DNA of 33,523 nucleotides from Mycobacterium sp. E3198 (lineage in GTDB: Bacteria; Actinomycetota; Actinomycetes; Mycobacteriales; Mycobacteriaceae), in the NCBI RefSeq assembly GCF_001667015.1, contig NZ_LZIS01000183.1, forward strand, positions 1-33,523. The letters are read 5' to 3'. Shown piece after piece: positions 8,914-17,940 of the stretch (positions within the stretch are counted from its first letter, which is position 1; each line of letters opens with the position of its first letter). The notes under the pieces were generated by a model. It made no database searches. It was given only the letters and a program-made list of their open reading frames with translations, and was not told the origin of the DNA. Made by a program: the position numbers and the translations under genes.

Positions 8914-9083
8914 GCCACCGAGAGTAACCGGATGCCGAAACATGGTCAAAAGGTCGTGAGCTGCGAATAAGCCGATTAGTTTGGGAAATATTAGTCTAGA
9001 AATAGACAGAGATTCATAATTTATGACATGGTGTCCGCACTGAGTACGAACAGCCCCCACGGTTTCATCAGGAGGAACACCCC
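8914..9083. promoter_or_regulatory. AT-rich divergent spacer with a GTCTA-GAAA-TAGAC palindrome
   Basis: The bases between the HTH-like gene and the second PE gene are among the most AT-rich of the window (about 8965-9035), in strong contrast to the flanking GC-rich genes. A perfect 5-4-5 inverted repeat, GTCTA GAAA TAGAC, lies at 8994-9007, followed by CATAATTTATG, which could supply a -10 element. AT-rich islands of this kind are typical Lsr2 targets in mycobacteria. AGGAGG at 9070-9075 is the ribosome-binding site of the PE gene, 8 bases before its ATG. Confidence 0.4.
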
Positions 9084-9743
9084 ATGTCCTTTGTCGTCAC
9101 AGTGCCGGACCTGTTGTCAGCGGCGGCCGGCCGGCTGCAGGTGATCGGTTCGACCATCGGCGCGGCCAACGCGACGGCCGCATTTCCGATCACCGGCGTG
9201 ATCCCGGCGGCGGCCGACGAGGTCTCGGCGGCGACGGCGGCGGCCTTCTCCGGTTACGGCCAGATCTACCAGGCCATCAGCGCCGAGGCCGCGGTCATCC
9301 ACGAAGAGTTCGTCAACGCCCTGGGACTCGGCGCCCACTCGTATGCGGCCACCGAGGCCGCCAACGCGACGCAGGCCGCCGGCGGCCATATGCCGGCCGC
9401 GCCCGCCCGGATGGCGCCGACGGCGCCGGCCCGCCCCGCGATGCCCGCGCGCATGGCTCCCACCGCCCCGGGCGCGCCGGCCCGCCCGACGACGCCGCGC
9501 ACGCCCACCCGGCCGGCGCCCGCCGCGCCCGCGAACCCGGCACCCGCCGCACCCGCCGGCCGGGCGCCGTATGGCGGCGGGTACGGCGGCGGCCGCGTGG
9601 ATCCCTACGCGCGCTTCAACTACGGCGGTCACCAGGCGCCATACGGGGGCGGATACAGCGCCCACCCGGCGCCCGCCGCGTCCGCCCACCCGGCGCCCGC
9701 CGCGCCCTCAGCCCCCACGGTCCCCGTGCCGGTGCGGGCGTAG
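9084..9743 (+). CDS. PE family protein with a Pro/Ala-rich and Gly/Tyr-rich tail
   Basis: Residues 1-100 are a canonical PE domain: [19 protein letters not shown], then [21 protein letters not shown] and [11 protein letters not shown]. Instead of ending there, the protein carries a low-complexity tail of about 120 residues: MAPTAP- and PARP-type repeats, then YGGGYGGG and APYGGGY around [10 protein letters not shown], then two copies of the unit SAHPAPAA. This is neither a PGRS (Gly-Ala) nor an esterase-type PE extension. It is encoded partly by direct DNA repeats (for example a 22-base unit at 9659 and 9683, 24 bases apart). The gene starts the run PE-PPE-esx-esx, so secretion through a type VII system with the PPE at 9773 is likely. 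The tail's function is unknown; a surface-exposed disordered segment is plausible. Confidence 0.92.
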   Translation: MSFVVTVPDLLSAAAGRLQVIGSTIGAANATAAFPITGVIPAAADEVSAATAAAFSGYGQIYQAISAEAAVIHEEFVNALGLGAHSYAATEAANATQAAGGHMPAAPARMAPTAPARPAMPARMAPTAPGAPARPTTPRTPTRPAPAAPANPAPAAPAGRAPYGGGYGGGRVDPYARFNYGGHQAPYGGGYSAHPAPAASAHPAPAAPSAPTVPVPVRA

Positions 9744-9772
9744 CCACAACCACTCAAGGAAGGGATCTACCA

Positions 9773-11225
<1,453 letters not shown>

Positions 11226-11255
11226 CCCCACCGACCAGAACAGGAGACTTTCCAC

Positions 11256-11540
11256 ATGACGATCAACTATCAATTTTCCGACGTCGACTCCCATGGCGCC
11301 ACCATCCGCGCGCAGGCCGCTTCGCTGGAGGCCGAACACCAGGCCATCGTCCGCGATGTGCTTGCCGCCGGGGACTTTTGGGGCGGCGCCGGGTCGACGG
11401 CCTGCCAGCAGTTCGTCACCGAACTGGGGCGCAACTTCCAGGTGATCTACGAGCAGGCCAACGCCCACGGCCAGAAGGTGCAAAGCGCCGGCGACAACAT
11501 GGCCGGCACCGACAGCGCGGTCGGCTCCAGCTGGGCGTAG
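11256..11540 (+). CDS. esxV: WXG100 protein, EsxV/EsxN type (ESAT-6-like partner)
   Basis: A 94-residue member of the Mtb9.9 subfamily (EsxI, L, N, O, V): opening MTINYQFSDVDSHGATIRAQ, WXG-type turn FWGGAGS at the hairpin, and the ending DNMAGTDSAVGSSWA. It has no strong YxxxD/E tail of its own, as expected for the partner that relies on the EsxW-like subunit for targeting. CAGGAG lies 11 bases before the ATG. Its TAG stop (11538-11540) directly abuts the stop of the convergent alcohol dehydrogenase gene, leaving no room for a separate terminator. The subfamily is certain; the paralogue name is inferred from position. Confidence 0.95.
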   Translation: MTINYQFSDVDSHGATIRAQAASLEAEHQAIVRDVLAAGDFWGGAGSTACQQFVTELGRNFQVIYEQANAHGQKVQSAGDNMAGTDSAVGSSWA

Positions 11541-12554
11541 CTAGGGTGTAACCAGAATCTTGCAGTGCCGCTCCGGGTCGGCCAGGTCGTCAAAGGCCTG
11601 GCCGACCCCTTCCAGTCCGACCTCTCCGGTGATCAACGGCGTGACGTCGATCTCGCCCTCGGCCAGCGCGCGCAGCGAGTCGCCGAACTCCTCCGGGTTG
11701 TAGGCGAGCACGAATTGCACGTTGATCTCCTTGGCGATCGCGAAGAAGGGGTGCACGGTGTCGGGCTGCATGCAGACGCCCGCGACCACCAAGCGGGTGC
11801 CCGGCCGCGCCCGGCGCAGCACGTCGTCGATGATCCCGGGGACCCCGACCGCCTCGAACACGACGGCGGGTTTGGCGCTGTCGAACGGCGAGCCCTCGGC
11901 CGCATCCACCGCCCGGTGCGCTCCCATCGCGGTGGCCAGCTCGCGCCGCTTCGGCGAGAAGTCGGCTGCCACAATGTTTTCCACCCCTCGCGCGCGAAGG
12001 GACGCGATGATCGCGATGCCGATCGGCCCGCAACCCAGCACCAGGGCGGTCTCGCCGGGCGCGATGTTCGACTTGTTCACGGCGTGCAGACCGACCGCCA
12101 TGGGCTCGGTCAACGCGGCATGCTTGAGGTCCAGGCCGTTGGGAATGGGCATCAGCAGCGGCGCCGAAAGCAGCATCCGCTCGGCGTAGCCGCCGATGGT
12201 GCTGTTGCTGTAGACAATCGGCTCGACGCCCGTGGCGGAGAGCAGCACGGGAAGGGAGGTGACCAGGGTTCCTGGGGGGTGCGTTTCCGTGTCGGGTCCG
12301 GCCTCGAGCACCTCGGCGCTGAACTCGTGTCCCATGAACACGTCGCTGTTCAGGTCGACGGCCATGCCCCCGGCGCCGGCGGCCACCTGGGCGGTCATCT
12401 CCACCACCTCGTCGCCGTGCGCGGCGAAATGCAGGTCGGAACCGCAGATTCCGCACGCCTTCACACCCACCAGCACCTGGCCCGCCCCGGGCACGGGCTC
12501 GGGGACGTCGTCCCGGTAAACCATCCGGCCGTCGCGTAGAACCGCAGCGCGCAT
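11541..12554 (-). CDS. Zinc-dependent medium-chain alcohol dehydrogenase
   Basis: A 337-residue MDR-superfamily dehydrogenase, probably NAD(P)-linked oxidation of a secondary alcohol. The catalytic zinc ligands are visible in ACGICGSDLH (C37) and FMGHEF (H76, E77); the Rossmann nucleotide-binding motif is LVLGCGPIGIAIIA. The four-cysteine structural zinc loop of classical alcohol dehydrogenases is missing; that region instead holds an insertion rich in Ala and Gly before DVFMGHE. It is the last gene of the ephA-monooxygenase-dehydrogenase operon, its ATG overlapping the preceding stop as TGATG. I do not recall an equivalent between Rv3618 and esxV in M. tuberculosis, so it looks like a lineage-specific addition. 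The natural substrate is unknown; a diol from the EphA step is one candidate. Confidence 0.88.
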   Translation of the reverse strand: MRAAVLRDGRMVYRDDVPEPVPGAGQVLVGVKACGICGSDLHFAAHGDEVVEMTAQVAAGAGGMAVDLNSDVFMGHEFSAEVLEAGPDTETHPPGTLVTSLPVLLSATGVEPIVYSNSTIGGYAERMLLSAPLLMPIPNGLDLKHAALTEPMAVGLHAVNKSNIAPGETALVLGCGPIGIAIIASLRARGVENIVAADFSPKRRELATAMGAHRAVDAAEGSPFDSAKPAVVFEAVGVPGIIDDVLRRARPGTRLVVAGVCMQPDTVHPFFAIAKEINVQFVLAYNPEEFGDSLRALAEGEIDVTPLITGEVGLEGVGQAFDDLADPERHCKILVTP

Positions 12555-13744
12555 CAGCTTCCCGCGCCTTTCTGCTCCTCGACGTGCTCGGTGATGGCCT
12601 TCACGACGGCCTCGCCGGCGCGTCCGATCAATTGATCGCGTTTGCCCCTGGCCCAGTCGTGGGAGGAGCGCGCCGCCTCGAGTTGCCCCTTGAAATAGGG
12701 AATCACCTTGCGGGCCATCAGGTCATAGCAATGGTAGGTCGCCTCGGGTGAGGCCCAGTCGTGGCCGAGCATCAACAGCGTTCCGAAACCGCCCGACCGC
12801 TCCAGCAAGTCCTCGATGTATGCGATCGCGTCGTCGGGCGTGCCGATGCAGCAATTGCCCTGGGCCGCATAGTCCGCGACGAACTCGCGCGGCGTCTGCG
12901 CCTCGCCGTCGACCGCGTTGGACAGCGGCACGAAGCCCGCCGCGCCGAAATAGTGCGCGAAATCCTCGAGCCCGTAGGTGCAATCGTCGATCGCCTGCTC
13001 GCGGCTGTCGGCGATGTGCATGATGCTCAGCACGCGCCAGTCGGACCGGTCCGGCTCCTCCCGGCCGACCTTGGCGGCCTGCTCGCGCACCACCTCCCAG
13101 GTGTTTTCGAGCGCGGCGTAGCCGCCCGGGACCGACATCGACAGCGACAGCAGCGACGTGCCCAGCGCACCGGCCAGCCGCGGACCGGACGGAGAAATCA
13201 TTGCCGCGGTGGAGATCTCGGGGTAGGGCCAGGTGTAGGGCCGGATGTGCAACTGCGCGTCCCGCAGCGTGAACCAGTCGGAGTGGCGGTCGATTCGCTC
13301 CGTCGGCCCCGCGCGGAACAGCGCCAGGATCGCCTCGAGCGATTCCTGCATCATCCGCCGCTGCTCGACCGGGTCGATGCCCATCATGTATGCGTCCGAC
13401 GGCAGCGCGCCCGGACCGGTCCCGAACATCACCCGACCGCGGGTCAGGTGGTCCAGCAGCACCCACCGATCGGCCACCATCAGCGGATGATGGTAGGGCA
13501 GGGAGACCACACCGGTGCCCAGCCGGATGTGCTTGGTGCGCTCCGCCGCGGCCGCGATGAACACCTCCGGGCAGGCGATCAGCTCGTAGCCACCGGAGTG
13601 GTGCTCGCCGAACCAGGCCTCGTCGAACCCGAGGCGGTCCAGTGCGACGACACGCTCCATATCGTATTCCAATGCGACCGTGGGGGATTGGCCGGTCGGA
13701 TGGAACGGGGTGATAAAGACTCCGAAACGCAGCGGCGCGCTCAT
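12554..13744 (-). CDS. Luciferase-like (LLM) flavin monooxygenase, limonene-monooxygenase type
   Basis: A 396-residue member of the bacterial luciferase-like superfamily, the counterpart of M. tuberculosis Rv3618. These enzymes use reduced FMN or F420 to oxygenate or reduce small substrates. The TIM-barrel opening is RFGVFITPFHPTGQSP, followed by the family markers GFDEAWFGEHHSGGYE, RLGTGVVSLPYHHPL and RVMFGTGPGALPSDA. There is no signal peptide. Proteins of this group are commonly annotated as limonene 1,2-monooxygenase (LimB-like), but the true substrate and whether FMN or F420 is used cannot be read from the sequence. It overlaps ephA by 4 bases (ATGA), so the two are translationally coupled. 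Confidence 0.9.
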   Translation of the reverse strand: MSAPLRFGVFITPFHPTGQSPTVALEYDMERVVALDRLGFDEAWFGEHHSGGYELIACPEVFIAAAAERTKHIRLGTGVVSLPYHHPLMVADRWVLLDHLTRGRVMFGTGPGALPSDAYMMGIDPVEQRRMMQESLEAILALFRAGPTERIDRHSDWFTLRDAQLHIRPYTWPYPEISTAAMISPSGPRLAGALGTSLLSLSMSVPGGYAALENTWEVVREQAAKVGREEPDRSDWRVLSIMHIADSREQAIDDCTYGLEDFAHYFGAAGFVPLSNAVDGEAQTPREFVADYAAQGNCCIGTPDDAIAYIEDLLERSGGFGTLLMLGHDWASPEATYHCYDLMARKVIPYFKGQLEAARSSHDWARGKRDQLIGRAGEAVVKAITEHVEEQKGAGS

Positions 13745-14709
13745 CGCAGCTCCAATCCGTCGAGGAATTCCAGCAGGGTGGCGTTGACTTCTTTTGGCCG
13801 TTCCTGCTGCAGCCAGTGGCCCGCGCCCTCGATCATCACCTCGCGGTACGGCCCGGAGATCACCTCCGACACGCGGTCAGTACTGGTAAATCCCAACACG
13901 GGATCGGCGGTCCCGGCCATGAATAAGCACGGCACAGCAATTTTGGCGCCGTCGAGTTCGGCGGTGGTCTCCCAGTTGCGGTCGAAATTGCGGTACCAGT
14001 TCAGGCCGCCGGTGAATCCGGTGCGGGAAAACTCGGCGATGTAATGGTCGAGTTCGTCCTGGCTGATCCAGTCCGGTAGCCCGTCCGGTTCGGGAAGCCG
14101 ATCGATGAAACCTTCGGGGCCCGGGGTGGCCATCTTCATCATCGCCTCCGGGCCCCCGGAAGTCGTCAACCCGCCCATCATCCGGCGCAGGGTTCGGGCG
14201 GGGTCGCCCCCGAGTTCGGCGTCGGCAACGCCGGGCTCCTGAAAGTAGAGGATGTAGAAGAAATTTTCGCCGAACAGCTTGCGCCACGCCTTCGTCGGCG
14301 CCACCTGCGCGCGGGGCAGCGCCGGCACGCTGAGCGCGGCGACGGCCGCGACCCGGCCGGGATGCAACAGCGGCGCGTGCCAGACCACGGGCGCACCCCA
14401 GTCGTGTCCGACCCAGACGGCGCGCTCGGCGCCGACGTCGTCGAGCAGGCCGACGATGTCGGCGGTGAGCTCGTGAATGTTGTACGCCTCGATCGCTTCC
14501 GGGCGAGACGAGCCGCCGTAGCCCCGTTGATCGGGCGCCAGCACGTGGTAGCCGGCCTCGGCCAGGGCCGGTATTTGGTGGCGCCAGGAATAGGCCAATT
14601 CGGGAAACCCGTGTGCCAGGATCACGACGGGGGCGCCGCGATCTCCCGCCTCGGTCACCCGCAGTTGTATGCCGTTGGTATCCACTAACCGTTCGGTTGA
14701 CGAAAGCAC
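13741..14709 (-). CDS. ephA: Epoxide hydrolase, alpha/beta fold
   Basis: Hydrolyses epoxides to vicinal diols; cytoplasmic. From GTG 14709 the protein is 322 residues, the length I recall for M. tuberculosis EphA (Rv3617). The oxyanion-hole motif is HGFPE (H33-E37). The catalytic residues are present: nucleophile D103 in GHDWGAP, acid D269 in GTADPVL and base H298 in GAGHWLQQ. The two ring-opening tyrosines are probably Y155 (FYILYFQ) and Y239 (NWYRNFD). A longer frame begins at 14862, but its extra 51 residues are low-complexity and overlap the divergent gene's start region, so the GTG, which starts VLSSTERLVDTNG, is preferred. First gene of a three-gene minus-strand operon. Confidence 0.93.
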   Translation of the reverse strand: MLSSTERLVDTNGIQLRVTEAGDRGAPVVILAHGFPELAYSWRHQIPALAEAGYHVLAPDQRGYGGSSRPEAIEAYNIHELTADIVGLLDDVGAERAVWVGHDWGAPVVWHAPLLHPGRVAAVAALSVPALPRAQVAPTKAWRKLFGENFFYILYFQEPGVADAELGGDPARTLRRMMGGLTTSGGPEAMMKMATPGPEGFIDRLPEPDGLPDWISQDELDHYIAEFSRTGFTGGLNWYRNFDRNWETTAELDGAKIAVPCLFMAGTADPVLGFTSTDRVSEVISGPYREVMIEGAGHWLQQERPKEVNATLLEFLDGLELR

Positions 14710-14844
14710 CGTCTCACCAAAGCACAAGGACCCCGGGCTGAGAAGGGTATGTCCGGATCGGAAATCGCCTTTCTGCCCTGCGGCGTCCGCCCGCCTGGTA
14801 GACATCGCGACTGATGCATTGGCGTTAGCTGAAGGGGTATTCGC

Positions 14845-15261
14845 ATGAAGCGGCTGGACCACGTCGTCTTATGGACCAAGGATTCGCGAGCCTCGATGGA
14901 TTTCTACTCGCGGGTGGTCGGCCTCGCGCCCGTGCGGTTCGCCGAGTTCGAGGCGGGGGAAGCGCCATTCCCGAGCGTGCGCGTGTGCGAAGACTCCATC
15001 ATCGACCTGCTGCCGACGACCAACGCCTCCGGCACCGAGACGCTGACGAAGGTCGTGGGCAGCGCCGGCCATCCGGTGAACCACGTTTGCCTGGCGATGT
15101 CGAAGTCCGAGTACGAGGCGTTGGATCGGCGTCTGCGGGAAGAGGGCGTGGACACCAGCGCGCGGCTGAACAACAGCTATGGGGCACGCGGGTTTGCGCC
15201 GCAGGGCTACTACTTCGCCGACCCCGACGGCAATGTGGTCGAGGCACGCTATTACGAGTGA
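14845..15261 (+). CDS. VOC superfamily (glyoxalase/dioxygenase fold) protein
   Basis: A 138-residue vicinal-oxygen-chelate protein made of two beta-alpha-beta-beta-beta modules. It opens MKRLDHVVLWTKD, where H6 is a usual metal ligand; a second module begins at GHPVNHVCLAM (H80); and it ends YYFADPDGNVVEARYYE, where E133 is the usual final ligand. A divalent metal centre is therefore likely, but glyoxalase, dioxygenase, resistance and isomerase activities share this fold and cannot be separated here. It is divergent from ephA, with 135 bases between starts, so shared regulation with the epoxide-hydrolase operon is possible. It occupies the place where M. tuberculosis has the espA-espC-espD region. 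Confidence 0.88.
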   Translation: MKRLDHVVLWTKDSRASMDFYSRVVGLAPVRFAEFEAGEAPFPSVRVCEDSIIDLLPTTNASGTETLTKVVGSAGHPVNHVCLAMSKSEYEALDRRLREEGVDTSARLNNSYGARGFAPQGYYFADPDGNVVEARYYE

Positions 15262-15267
15262 GCGGCC

Positions 15268-15327
15268 GCCGAGTGTCACGCCAGCGTGACGACGGCCGGC
15301 GGTAGTCACGCTGCCGTGACGCTCGGC
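15268..15327. repeat. Large imperfect inverted repeat after the VOC gene, possible bidirectional terminator
   Basis: Two 23-base arms (15268-15290 and 15305-15327) are inverted copies that match at 21 of 23 positions across a 14-base GC-rich loop. Each arm is itself nearly palindromic: GTCACGC-CA-GCGTGAC at 15275-15290 and GTCACG-CTGC-CGTGAC at 15305-15320. The element starts 6 bases after the VOC stop codon, so a hairpin terminator without a U-tract is the simplest reading. A mobile or interspersed palindromic element is the alternative. Confidence 0.55.
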
Positions 15328-15396
15328 GATGTGTGGTTTGCCACGTCGGGAACCAGATGGGGAACTGCCGGTCGTTGTCTGAGCAAGGCGGCGCCT

Positions 15397-15484
15397 CCCG
15401 GCTCTGCCGGGGCTGGCGATCGACACTGCGCCAATGGTGCCGACCCGCTACGCCCCGGCTCTGCCGGGGCTGGCGATCGACACT
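15397..15484. repeat. 31-base direct repeat, two exact copies, upstream of ftsH
   Basis: The same 31 bases occur at 15397-15427 and 15454-15484, a period of 57 bases, with no mismatch. Each copy contains a small palindrome CCCGG-CTCTG-CCGGG and ends GGCGATCGACACT. The second copy ends 67 bases before the ftsH start codon. The 290-base gap 15262-15551 contains no gene that I can support; it holds this repeat, the inverted repeat and presumably the ftsH promoter. Confidence 0.7.
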
Positions 15485-15551
15485 AGCGGTAGCCTGGACT
15501 TTTCCAGCTTCGTGTTTCGCGGAAGGACCTGGCCGACGAGGCCGATGATTG

Positions 15552-17924
15552 ATGAACCGGAAAAACGTGATTCGCACGCTCACGGCGATCGCCGTTGTGG
15601 TGCTGCTGGGTTGGTCGTTTTTTTACTTTAGCGACGACACCCGCGGTTACAAGCCCGTCGACACCTCGGTGGCGATGTCCCAGATCAGTGGCGACAACGT
15701 CAAGAGCGCGCAGATCGACGACCGCGAGCAGCAATTGCGGTTGACCCTGAAGAAGGGCAACAAGGACACCGACAATTCCGACAAGGTCATCACCAAGTAC
15801 CCCAGCGGCTATGCCGTTGACCTGTTCAACGCGCTCAACTCGAAGAACGCCAAGGTCAGCACCGTCGTGAATGAGGGCAGCATCCTGGGCGAGCTGCTGG
15901 TCTATGTGCTGCCGCTGCTGTTGCTGGTGGGCCTGTTCGTGATGTTCTCCCGGATGCAGGGCGGCGCCCGGATGGGCTTCGGGTTCGGCAAGTCCCGCGC
16001 GAAGTTGCTGAACAAGGACATGCCGAAAACCACGTTCGCCGACGTCGCGGGCGTCGACGAGGCGGTCGAGGAGCTCTACGAGATCAAGGACTTCCTGCAG
16101 AACCCGAGCAGGTACCAGGCGCTGGGCGCCAAGATCCCCAAGGGCGTGCTGCTCTACGGGCCCCCCGGGACGGGCAAGACGCTGCTGGCCCGCGCCGTGG
16201 CGGGCGAGGCCGGGGTGCCGTTCTTCACGATCTCCGGCTCCGACTTCGTCGAGATGTTCGTCGGTGTGGGTGCCTCGCGGGTGCGCGACCTGTTCGAGCA
16301 GGCCAAGCAGAACAGCCCGTGCATCATCTTCGTCGACGAGATCGACGCCGTCGGGCGCCAGCGCGGCGCCGGCCTGGGCGGCGGGCACGACGAACGCGAG
16401 CAGACGCTGAACCAGTTGCTGGTCGAGATGGACGGCTTCGGCGATCGCACCGGCGTCATCCTGATCGCGGCCACCAACCGCCCCGACATCCTCGACCCCG
16501 CGCTGCTGCGGCCCGGCCGCTTCGACCGGCAGATCCCGGTGACCAACCCCGACATGGCGGGCCGCCGCGCGGTGCTGCGCGTGCACTCCAAGGGCAAGCC
16601 GATCGGTCCCGACGCCGACCTCGACGGGCTGGCCAAGCGGACCGTCGGCATGACCGGCGCCGACCTGGCCAACGTCATCAACGAGGCGGCGCTGCTGACC
16701 GCGCGCGAGAACGGCACCGTCATCACCGGCGCCGCCCTGGAGGAGGCGGTCGACCGGGTGATCGGTGGGCCGCGCCGCAAGGGCCGCATCATCAGCGAGC
16801 AGGAAAAGAAGATCACCGCCTACCACGAGGGCGGGCACACGCTGGCGGCCTGGGCGATGCCCGACATCGAGCCGATCTACAAGGTGACGATCCTGGCCCG
16901 GGGGCGCACCGGCGGCCACGCGGTGGCGGTGCCCGAGGAGGACAAGGGCCTGCGGACGCGCTCGGAGATGATCGCTCAGCTGGTGTTCGCGATGGGCGGG
17001 CGCGCCGCCGAGGAGCTGGTGTTCCGCGAGCCGACGACGGGCGCGGTGTCCGACATCGAGCAGGCCACCAAGATCGCCCGGGCGATGGTGACGGAGTTCG
17101 GCATGAGCTCGAAACTCGGCGCCGTGAAATACGGCTCCGAGCACGGCGACCCGTTCCTGGGCCGGACCATGGGCACGCAGGCGGACTACTCCCACGAGGT
17201 CGCCCGCGACATCGATGACGAGGTCCGCAAGCTGATCGAGGCGGCGCACACCGAGGCATGGGAGATCCTCACCGAATACCGCGACGTGCTCGACACCCTC
17301 GCCGGCGAGCTGCTGGAAAAGGAAACCCTGCACCGGGCCGAGTTGGAGGGCATCTTCTCCGGGGTCGAAAAGCGGCCCAGGCTCACCATGTTCGACGATT
17401 TCGGTGGCCGGATCCCGTCGGACAAGCCGCCGATCAAGACGCCGGGCGAGCTGGCCATGGAGCGGGGCGAGCCGTGGCCACCGCCGGTGCAGGAACCGGC
17501 GTTCAAGGCGGCCATCGCGCGGGCCAGCGAGGCCGCGCAAGCTGAGGCGGCTCGAAACGCTAACGGCGGCAACGGTTCTCATGGCGACCAGGGCAGCCGC
17601 CAGCCCGTTCCGCAGGGCGCGACGCAGCCCGACTACGGCGCACCGGCGGGCTGGTACGCGCCGGGCTGGCCGCCGCAGCACCAGCAGCAGCCGAACCACT
17701 GGCATCCGCCCGCTGGAAGCCCCGCGCCGCCCCCGCCGCAGCCGTATTGGCCGCAGCCCGCACCGGGTTACCCGGGCCAGCACGGCCCACAGGGCCAGGG
17801 TCGCCAGCATTACCCGCCCTATCCGCCCTATCCGCCTCCCGCTCAACCGAAGCCGGATGCCGCTAAGGCTCCCGACAACCGGGGCGATGACGTGAGCCGG
17901 TCCAACCCGCCGGCCCACGGCTGA
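15552..17924 (+). CDS. ftsH: ATP-dependent zinc metalloprotease FtsH
   Basis: Membrane-bound AAA+ protease that degrades misassembled membrane proteins and selected regulators. Two membrane segments (about residues 8-26 and 112-132) flank a short external domain. Walker A is GPPGTGKT (203-210), Walker B IIFVDEID (258-265), the second region of homology lies around [18 protein letters not shown], and the zinc-protease motif is HEGGH (425-429). Residues from about 650 to 790 form a tail rich in Pro, Gln, Tyr and Gly ([17 protein letters not shown]), longer than the 760-residue M. tuberculosis protein I recall. The ATG at 15552 gives [10 protein letters not shown] as in relatives; TTG at 15549 is adjacent. 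It heads the folate operon, with folE starting 16 bases after its stop. Confidence 0.97.
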   Translation: MNRKNVIRTLTAIAVVVLLGWSFFYFSDDTRGYKPVDTSVAMSQISGDNVKSAQIDDREQQLRLTLKKGNKDTDNSDKVITKYPSGYAVDLFNALNSKNAKVSTVVNEGSILGELLVYVLPLLLLVGLFVMFSRMQGGARMGFGFGKSRAKLLNKDMPKTTFADVAGVDEAVEELYEIKDFLQNPSRYQALGAKIPKGVLLYGPPGTGKTLLARAVAGEAGVPFFTISGSDFVEMFVGVGASRVRDLFEQAKQNSPCIIFVDEIDAVGRQRGAGLGGGHDEREQTLNQLLVEMDGFGDRTGVILIAATNRPDILDPALLRPGRFDRQIPVTNPDMAGRRAVLRVHSKGKPIGPDADLDGLAKRTVGMTGADLANVINEAALLTARENGTVITGAALEEAVDRVIGGPRRKGRIISEQEKKITAYHEGGHTLAAWAMPDIEPIYKVTILARGRTGGHAVAVPEEDKGLRTRSEMIAQLVFAMGGRAAEELVFREPTTGAVSDIEQATKIARAMVTEFGMSSKLGAVKYGSEHGDPFLGRTMGTQADYSHEVARDIDDEVRKLIEAAHTEAWEILTEYRDVLDTLAGELLEKETLHRAELEGIFSGVEKRPRLTMFDDFGGRIPSDKPPIKTPGELAMERGEPWPPPVQEPAFKAAIARASEAAQAEAARNANGGNGSHGDQGSRQPVPQGATQPDYGAPAGWYAPGWPPQHQQQPNHWHPPAGSPAPPPPQPYWPQPAPGYPGQHGPQGQGRQHYPPYPPYPPPAQPKPDAAKAPDNRGDDVSRSNPPAHG

Positions 17925-17940
17925 CGAACGGAGGATTGCG

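Noticed and set aside
15262..15551. CRISPR-like repeats before ftsH
   Set aside because: There are only two repeat copies, the repeat contains its own hairpin, and no cas gene is near.
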